Below are positions 60,207-64,000 of a DNA stretch of 64,000 nucleotides, one piece after another. Location of the stretch: contig CAWGHW010000037.1 in NCBI GenBank assembly GCA_963822485.1, forward strand, positions 1 through 64,000. Direction: 5' to 3'. The translations under genes were made by a program, and so were the position numbers. The notes under the pieces are model-generated. The model made no database searches and was not told where the DNA came from. It saw only the letters and a list, made by a program, of their open reading frames with translations. The DNA is from DASUBV01 sp963822485. Lineage in GTDB: Bacteria; Actinomycetota; Actinomycetes; Streptosporangiales; Streptosporangiaceae. Position 1 is the stretch's first letter; each line of letters opens with the position of its first letter.

Positions 60207-61001
60207 GTGACCCAAGCCCCTGATCCCGTCGCCCACAACCGGGCCGCCTGGGACCGCGAGGTCGACAGCGACAACGAGTGGACCCGCCCCGTCGGGCCCG
60301 ATGTCATCGCCCGGGCGCGGGCCGGCGACTGGTCGGTGGTCCTCATCGGCTACGAGCCCGTGCCGCGCGACTGGTTCCCGGCCGGCCTGGCCGGGGCCGA
60401 CGTGCTGTGCCTGGCCTCGGGCGGGGGGCAGCAGGGGCCGGTGCTCGCCGCCGCGGGCGCGACCGTGACCGTGCTGGACAACTCGCCCCGTCAGCTCGCC
60501 AGGGACGAGGAGGTCGCCGTCCGCGAGGGCCTGGCCATCCGCACTGTCCTCGGCGACATGCGGGACCTCAGCGCGCTCGGCGACGCCAGCTTCGACGTCG
60601 TGTTCAACCCGGTCTCGAACCTGTTCTGCCCCGACCTGGCGCCCGTCTGGCGCGAGTCGTTCCGGGTCCTGCGGCCGGGCGGCCTGCTGCTGGCCGGGTT
60701 CATGAACCCTGACGTCTACATCTTTGACCAGGCCGCCCTGGACCGCGGCGAGCTGGTGGTCCGGCACAAGATCCCGTACTCCACCCTCGAGCTGGACTCC
60801 GGCGAGCGGCAGCAGGCCTTCGGCGACGGCCCCATCGAGTACAGCCACTCCCTGACCGAGCAGCTCGGCGGGCAGATGGCCGCGGGCTTCGTGCTCACCC
60901 ACCTGACCGAGGCCCCGCACCACGCCGGCGCCACGGCCCGCTATATGCCGGGCTACATCGCCACCCGTGCGGTCCGCCCCGGCCCACCCACCACAGGTTG
61001 A
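60207..61001 (+). CDS. class I SAM-dependent methyltransferase
   Basis: 264 residues from GTG 60207 (VTQAPDPVAHNRAAWDREVD). Motif I DVLCLASGGGQQGPVLAAAG, motif II VTVLDNSPRQLARDEEVA, motif IV SFDVVFNPVSNLFCPD, motif VI VLRPGGLLLAGFMNPD. The N-terminal HNRAAWD and WTRP pattern is typical of a widespread actinobacterial group with unknown small-molecule substrates. A leaderless start is probable. Ends at a 16-bp-stem hairpin. Confidence 0.88.
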   Translation: MTQAPDPVAHNRAAWDREVDSDNEWTRPVGPDVIARARAGDWSVVLIGYEPVPRDWFPAGLAGADVLCLASGGGQQGPVLAAAGATVTVLDNSPRQLARDEEVAVREGLAIRTVLGDMRDLSALGDASFDVVFNPVSNLFCPDLAPVWRESFRVLRPGGLLLAGFMNPDVYIFDQAALDRGELVVRHKIPYSTLELDSGERQQAFGDGPIEYSHSLTEQLGGQMAAGFVLTHLTEAPHHAGATARYMPGYIATRAVRPGPPTTG

Positions 61002-61004
61002 GAG

Positions 61005-61050
61005 AGCAGTTCGCATCGTCCGTGTCATAGACCAGACGATGCGAACTGCT
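61005..61050. terminator. 16-bp perfect-stem hairpin between convergent genes
   Basis: AGCAGTTCGCATCGTC (61005-61020) pairs perfectly with 61035-61050 around a 14-nt loop, 3 bp after the methyltransferase stop. Confidence 0.65.
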
Positions 61051-61102
61051 GCTGGGACATGGGGCGGGTGTGACTGCGGGGAATGACTGGGTGGTGTGCG
61101 AG

Positions 61103-61639
61103 TCAGCTGAGGCGGTACTCCCAGCCCGGCTGCCAGGCGAACTCCTCGGCCACCAGCGTCTCCAGCGCGACCCCGTTCAGGTGATGGTCCAGGCCCCAGC
61201 GCGTCGCCACGTGGCCGATCACAACGACCCGCTGGCCGTCCCAGCGCAGCGGCAGGTCGGCCAGGAACCGGCCCACCCGGTCCACCGCCTGCTGCCAGCT
61301 CTCCCCGCCCGGATACGGCTCATCCAGGTGGTCGCGCCGGCCCGCCTGAAGCTCGCCGGACGGCATCCCGTTGTCCCGTCCGTAGTCGCACTCGCGCAGC
61401 CGCCAGTCCAGCAGCACCGGGATCCCGGTCGCCCCGAACGCGATCGCCGCCGTCTCGGCCGCGCGGGCCAGGTCCGAGCAGAACACCGCGCCGATCCCGT
61501 CGTCGGCCCGGCGCCGGCCCAGCTCCCCGGCCACTGTGCGGCCCCGGGCAGAGAGCCGGCCGGGGAGCCAGCCGGTGGCCCGGCCCCGCTCGTTGTCCTC
61601 GGTGATGGAATGCGTCTCAAAGATCAGCTCAATGGCCAC
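61103..61639 (-). CDS. histidine phosphatase family protein
   Basis: 178 residues, MAIELIFETHSITEDNERGR. The branch-1 fold is clear: VFCSDLARAAETAAIAF, RECDYGRDNGMPSGE, YPGGESWQQAVDRVGRFLAD and VVVIGHVATRWGLDHHLNG with the second His. The catalytic RHG motif is replaced by ETHS: the His remains but the Arg before it is Thr, and Gly is Ser. Such variants are a recognised actinobacterial subgroup; activity is likely but unproven. Confidence 0.85.
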   Translation of the reverse strand: MAIELIFETHSITEDNERGRATGWLPGRLSARGRTVAGELGRRRADDGIGAVFCSDLARAAETAAIAFGATGIPVLLDWRLRECDYGRDNGMPSGELQAGRRDHLDEPYPGGESWQQAVDRVGRFLADLPLRWDGQRVVVIGHVATRWGLDHHLNGVALETLVAEEFAWQPGWEYRLS

Positions 61640-61664
61640 CAGGCCACTGTATTAATCGCGGCGA

Positions 61665-61670
61665 TATCAT
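61665..61670 (+). promoter_or_regulatory. -10 box of a leaderless gene
   Basis: TATCAT is 6 nt before ATG 61677. Confidence 0.5.
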
Positions 61671-61676
61671 CGCGGA

Positions 61677-62030
61677 ATGGCCCGCTACCACGTCCGGCAG
61701 CTTGCCCTGGACGGGAACGACCTGGACGCCCTGGTGGACTTCTGGCTGGCCGCGCTGGGCTACGAGCTGGACCACCGCGACGAGGGTTACGCGGTGCTGC
61801 GCGACCCCGACGGCGCCGAGCCGCGCGTCTTCCTCCAGCAGGTCCCCGAGGTCAAGCTGGGCAAGAACCGGGCCCACTTCGACATCGCGGTCCCCGACGA
61901 AGCCGAGGCCGTGGAGCGCCTGATCGCGCTGGGCGCCCGCGTGCTCTGGCGCGAGGACTACCCGACCCACCACTGGACGGTCCTGGCCGACCCCCAGGGC
62001 AACGAGTTCTGCGTCGGCGACTTCGGCTAG
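61677..62030 (+). CDS. VOC-family (glyoxalase-like) protein
   Basis: 117 residues, MARYHVRQLALDGNDLDALV. One vicinal-oxygen-chelate unit: FWLAALGYELDHRDEGYAVL, PRVFLQQVPEVKLGKNRAHF and DPQGNEFCVGDFG at the end. Actinobacterial homologues are mostly uncharacterised; some bind metals or small antibiotics. A leaderless start is probable, divergent from the phosphatase gene. Confidence 0.85.
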   Translation: MARYHVRQLALDGNDLDALVDFWLAALGYELDHRDEGYAVLRDPDGAEPRVFLQQVPEVKLGKNRAHFDIAVPDEAEAVERLIALGARVLWREDYPTHHWTVLADPQGNEFCVGDFG

Positions 62031-62042
62031 CCCGACGCTAAA

Positions 62043-62098
62043 CGACGTGGTTGTTGCTCCCACGTCGATACAGCGACGTGGGAGCAACAACCACGTCG
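62043..62098. terminator. 25-bp perfect-stem palindrome
   Basis: 62043-62067 and 62074-62098 are perfectly complementary around a 6-nt loop (ATACAG). Each arm runs from CGACGTGG through a TTGTTG block to CCACGTCG. It lies between convergent units (VOC gene on +, Cys-rich small gene on -). The stem is much longer than a terminator needs. Confidence 0.65.
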
Positions 62099-62225
62099 CT
62101 GGATTGCCGTCGCGCGGGCCCGGACGGGCCTGGCGGCCAGGCACATGGGCCTCCCCTGTCACGCCAGCCCCACAGCGCTCCACCACCACCGCGGAGGGCC
62201 GGGCCGGCCGACGGCCGGGGCCGAG

Positions 62226-62479
62226 GGCTGGGCGGCTGGCGGCTGGGGGCTGGGGCCGGGGGCTGGCGGCCGGGGCTGGCGGCTGGGGACCGGGGGCTGG
62301 CGGCCGGGGGCTGGCGGCCGGGAGCTGGCGACCGGGGCTGGCGGCCGGGGGCTGGCGGCCGACGGCCGGGGGCTGGCGGCCGGGGGCTGGCGGCCGGGGG
62401 CTGGCGGCCGAGGGCTGGCGGCCGGGGGCTCGGGGCTGGCGGCGAGGGCTGTGGGCTGGCGGCGGGGGCTGGCGGGCGT
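62226..62479. repeat. 14-bp tandem repeat array, non-coding
   Basis: About 17 imperfect copies of GGGGGCTGGCGGCC fill the region. The 14-bp period is not a multiple of three, so the open frames across it are not genes. The rest of the 62099-62515 gap shows nothing else. Confidence 0.75.
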
Positions 62480-62515
62480 TGTACGCGACCGGCGCGGCCA
62501 CGAGCGGGTCTTGGG

Positions 62516-62686
62516 TCAGCGGACGCCCCAGAAGACGCGGCGCCACCAGCGGCGGGTGGTGAGCAGGCGCAGGCGCATACTCCAGGGCATGCTGGGGCCG
62601 CCGCCGTGGATGCAGCGGCCGGCGTCGTCGACCAGGCAGTTGCCGGTGCAGTCGCCGACGTAGCAGTGGCGGCAGTGGCTGGTCAC
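62516..62686 (-). CDS. 56-residue Cys-rich small protein
   Basis: GTG 62686 to TGA 62516-62518. It reads VTSHCRHCYVGDCTGNCL, then VDDAGRCIHGGGPSMPW, and a basic Trp-rich end (MRLRLLTTRRWWRRVFWGVR). Cys pairs CxxC and CxxxC with neighbouring His could bind zinc or an Fe-S cluster; the C-terminus is basic and aromatic. It starts 43 nt after the stop of the coiled-coil gene on the same strand and is probably co-transcribed. The frame is stopped just upstream, so the GTG start is well bounded. I recognise no family. Confidence 0.5.
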   Translation of the reverse strand: MTSHCRHCYVGDCTGNCLVDDAGRCIHGGGPSMPWSMRLRLLTTRRWWRRVFWGVR

Positions 62687-62728
62687 CGGCGGGGACGGGC
62701 CGCCGGGTGACCGGGCCGGTGGCGGTGG

Positions 62729-63874
62729 CTAGGCGCGCAGGCGGTCCAGGGACTGGCGGAGCTGGCGGCTGGTGGTGCGGGCGCGGCGGGCCTTGAGCCG
62801 GGCCTCGTTGAGCTTTTCGCGGGCATCGGCGAGTTTCTCCTCGAGGGTGAGGACGGTGCGCTCCAGGTCCTGCTCGATCTTGGTGGCGGCCTCGGCGGCC
62901 CGGTCGGCCTTGGTGGCGGCCTTCTCGGCGTCAGCCAGGGCGCGGCGGCGGCGGTCCCGGCGCTCCTTCTCGGCGGCGGCAGCGCTCACCTGGCGGGCGG
63001 GCTTGGCCCGGGTCGCCTGGGAGGCGGCCGACCTGGCGGGCGCGGCCTTGCCCGAGGTCGCCCTGGCCGACGCGGCTCTAGTCGACGCGGCTCTAGTCGA
63101 CGCGGCTTCAGCCGGCGCGGCTTCAGTCGGCGCGACTTCAGTCGACGTGGCTTCGGCTGAGGTGGCTCTGGCTGCGGACGGCCGGGCAGACGCGGGCTTG
63201 AGCGGGCGGACCTCGGCGGGCGCGGCGCTGGCCGACCGCGCGCTGGCCGACCGCGCACTCGCGGACCCGGCCCCGGCTGACCCGGCCCTGGCAGGCCGAG
63301 CCGCGCCCGCCGGCGACCGAGCCCCAGCAGGCCGGGCCGAAGCAGGCCGGGCCGGGGCCGGGTCCGACGGGCCGACGACGGTCAGCAGCGGGCCCGTCGC
63401 ACCGAACCCGTCACTGCGCGCCGCCCGCGCCATGGCCCCGGCCTCGAACTGCCCCGCGACCTCGGGATCGGCCACCACGGCGGCCAGCGTGGTCGTCACC
63501 TCATCGCGAAGCGCCGCCGGCGGGGCGGGCTGGCCCACGGCGGCGAACGCCTGCCGGGTCAGGTCGTCGATCAGCTCGCGGCGGCGCACCGACAGCTCCC
63601 GGATGGCCGCGCCGTCCAGGGTGCGCTGGGCCTGGCGCAGGTCGGCGCCGAGCTCGGCGAGCTGGGGGCCGGCCGACGGGACCGAGCGGGCCAGCTGATT
63701 CACGATCCAGGCCGACTGGGTGGGCTTGCGCAGGGCGGCGATCTGCTTGGCCACGGGCAGGTCGCCGGCGCCGCGGGCCGCGGCGGCCAGCGCGGCGCGG
63801 CGGGCGATGAACTCGTGCGGGGCGACGCCGTACAGCTCGGCGACGGCGTCCCGCAGCAGCTCCCGGTCGGTCAC
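62729..63874 (-). CDS. conserved actinobacterial coiled-coil protein with low-complexity linker
   Basis: 381 residues from GTG 63874 (MTDRELLRDAVAELYGVAPH). The N-terminal 150 residues are a conserved helical region (FIARRAALAAAARGAGDLPV, ALRKPTQSAWIVNQLARSVP, LSVRRRELIDDLTRQAFAAV) seen in many actinomycetes and without assigned function. Residues about 170-300 are an Ala/Ser/Thr/Pro/Arg-rich linker with short repeats (SARSASARSAS, TRAASTRAAS). The C-terminus is a long coiled coil (EKERRDRRRRALADAEKAAT, TLEEKLADAREKLNEARLKA). A CAGACT box 7 nt upstream indicates a leaderless start. Confidence 0.78.
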   Translation of the reverse strand: MTDRELLRDAVAELYGVAPHEFIARRAALAAAARGAGDLPVAKQIAALRKPTQSAWIVNQLARSVPSAGPQLAELGADLRQAQRTLDGAAIRELSVRRRELIDDLTRQAFAAVGQPAPPAALRDEVTTTLAAVVADPEVAGQFEAGAMARAARSDGFGATGPLLTVVGPSDPAPARPASARPAGARSPAGAARPARAGSAGAGSASARSASARSASAAPAEVRPLKPASARPSAARATSAEATSTEVAPTEAAPAEAASTRAASTRAASARATSGKAAPARSAASQATRAKPARQVSAAAAEKERRDRRRRALADAEKAATKADRAAEAATKIEQDLERTVLTLEEKLADAREKLNEARLKARRARTTSRQLRQSLDRLRA

Positions 63875-63881
63875 CTTCCCC

Positions 63882-63887
63882 AGTCTG
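63882..63887 (-). promoter_or_regulatory. -10-like box of a leaderless gene
   Basis: CAGACT on the - strand is 7 nt before GTG 63874. Confidence 0.4.
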
Positions 63888-63945
63888 CCCCGGGCGCCTC
63901 AACCGCGCCCAGCGCGCGGGGCCGGCCGCTGGCATCATGGGGCGC

Positions 63946-64000
63946 ATGGCCGTGCTGCCCAGGGGGGACGACCCCCCTAACCCCCACGCGCCGTCGGCCG
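63946..64000 (+). CDS. possible start of a gene cut by the window edge
   Basis: ATG 63946 (MAVLPRGDDPPNPHAPSA) or ATG 63937 opens a frame to the end of the window, divergent from the coiled-coil gene. TGGCAT at 63930-63935 could be its -10. Only 18 codons are visible, so no product can be named. Confidence 0.35.
   Translation, partial: MAVLPRGDDPPNPHAPSA

Noticed and set aside
62047..62710. Overlapping Gly/Trp/Arg-rich frames in the 62.1-62.6 kb repeat region
   Set aside because: They derive from the 14-bp tandem repeat, whose period does not keep a reading frame.

Overview
The window is high-GC DNA with the gene content of a filamentous actinomycete. The signs are Tat and lipoprotein signals, F420/PPOX-type split-barrel proteins, FCD-GntR, ROK, MocR, MerR and ArsR regulators, secreted glycosidases and sedolisins, and many genes whose start codon lies 6-8 nt after a -10-like box (leaderless starts). 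I would place it only as a soil actinobacterium, possibly near Streptosporangiales; nothing here identifies a species.

Left end (1-5.3 kb): a decayed accessory island. It holds the 3' part of a DrmB-like (DUF1998, DISARM) gene, a PD-(D/E)XK restriction endonuclease and a C5-cytosine methyltransferase. The first two are broken by single-base frameshifts. A TetR remnant follows, and then the 3' half of a tRNA-Pro(GGG) gene (5216-5260), starting in the anticodon loop and ending in CCA. That is the footprint of an element integrated at a tRNA-Pro gene, so it is probably the right attachment site. Just beyond it lies an SDR gene without its 5' end.

5.8-20.8 kb: mainly secreted or envelope functions. 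These are a DUF2255 protein, a sedolisin, a Tat-exported multicopper oxidase, an isolated mraY, a heme-binding-type barrel protein, a GH26-like glycosidase, a MerR/methyltransferase divergon with a perfect operator palindrome, an aminoglycoside-2''-adenylyltransferase-like protein, a Tat phospholipase C and a pentapeptide/DinB protein. Remnants of a solute-binding protein and of a kinase lie between them.

20.8-27.6 kb: an FCD-GntR regulator divergent from a complete oligopeptide-type ABC operon (lipoprotein, two permeases, fused double ATPase), with a GTATAC-centred operator between them.

27.6-42.3 kb: thioredoxin, PPOX protein, two secreted proteins, GNAT, GH127, two ArsR modules (one with a fused SRPBCC-PPOX protein, one with DoxX and a DUF1579-like protein), a small channel, a beta-lactamase-type hydrolase and an esterase. 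An alpha/beta-hydrolase gene at 35.4-36.9 kb is split by a clean 610-bp non-coding insertion that carries palindromes.

42.6-64 kb: a frameshifted HTH-TM-discoidin protein, an epoxide hydrolase, a MocR regulator divergent from an EamA transporter and a B3/4-methyltransferase fusion, an arsenic-type ArsR with a divergent CC-motif protein, a second sedolisin, a glycogen-debranching-type enzyme, a discoidin/beta-helix protein, a ROK regulator, a repeat-extended lipoprotein, a methyltransferase, a histidine phosphatase, a VOC protein, an unlisted 56-residue Cys-rich protein and a coiled-coil protein. Long perfect palindromes mark most convergent junctions.

Six single-base indels, mostly at short G/C runs, break otherwise good reading frames. 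Assembly error must be excluded before any of these genes is called dead.
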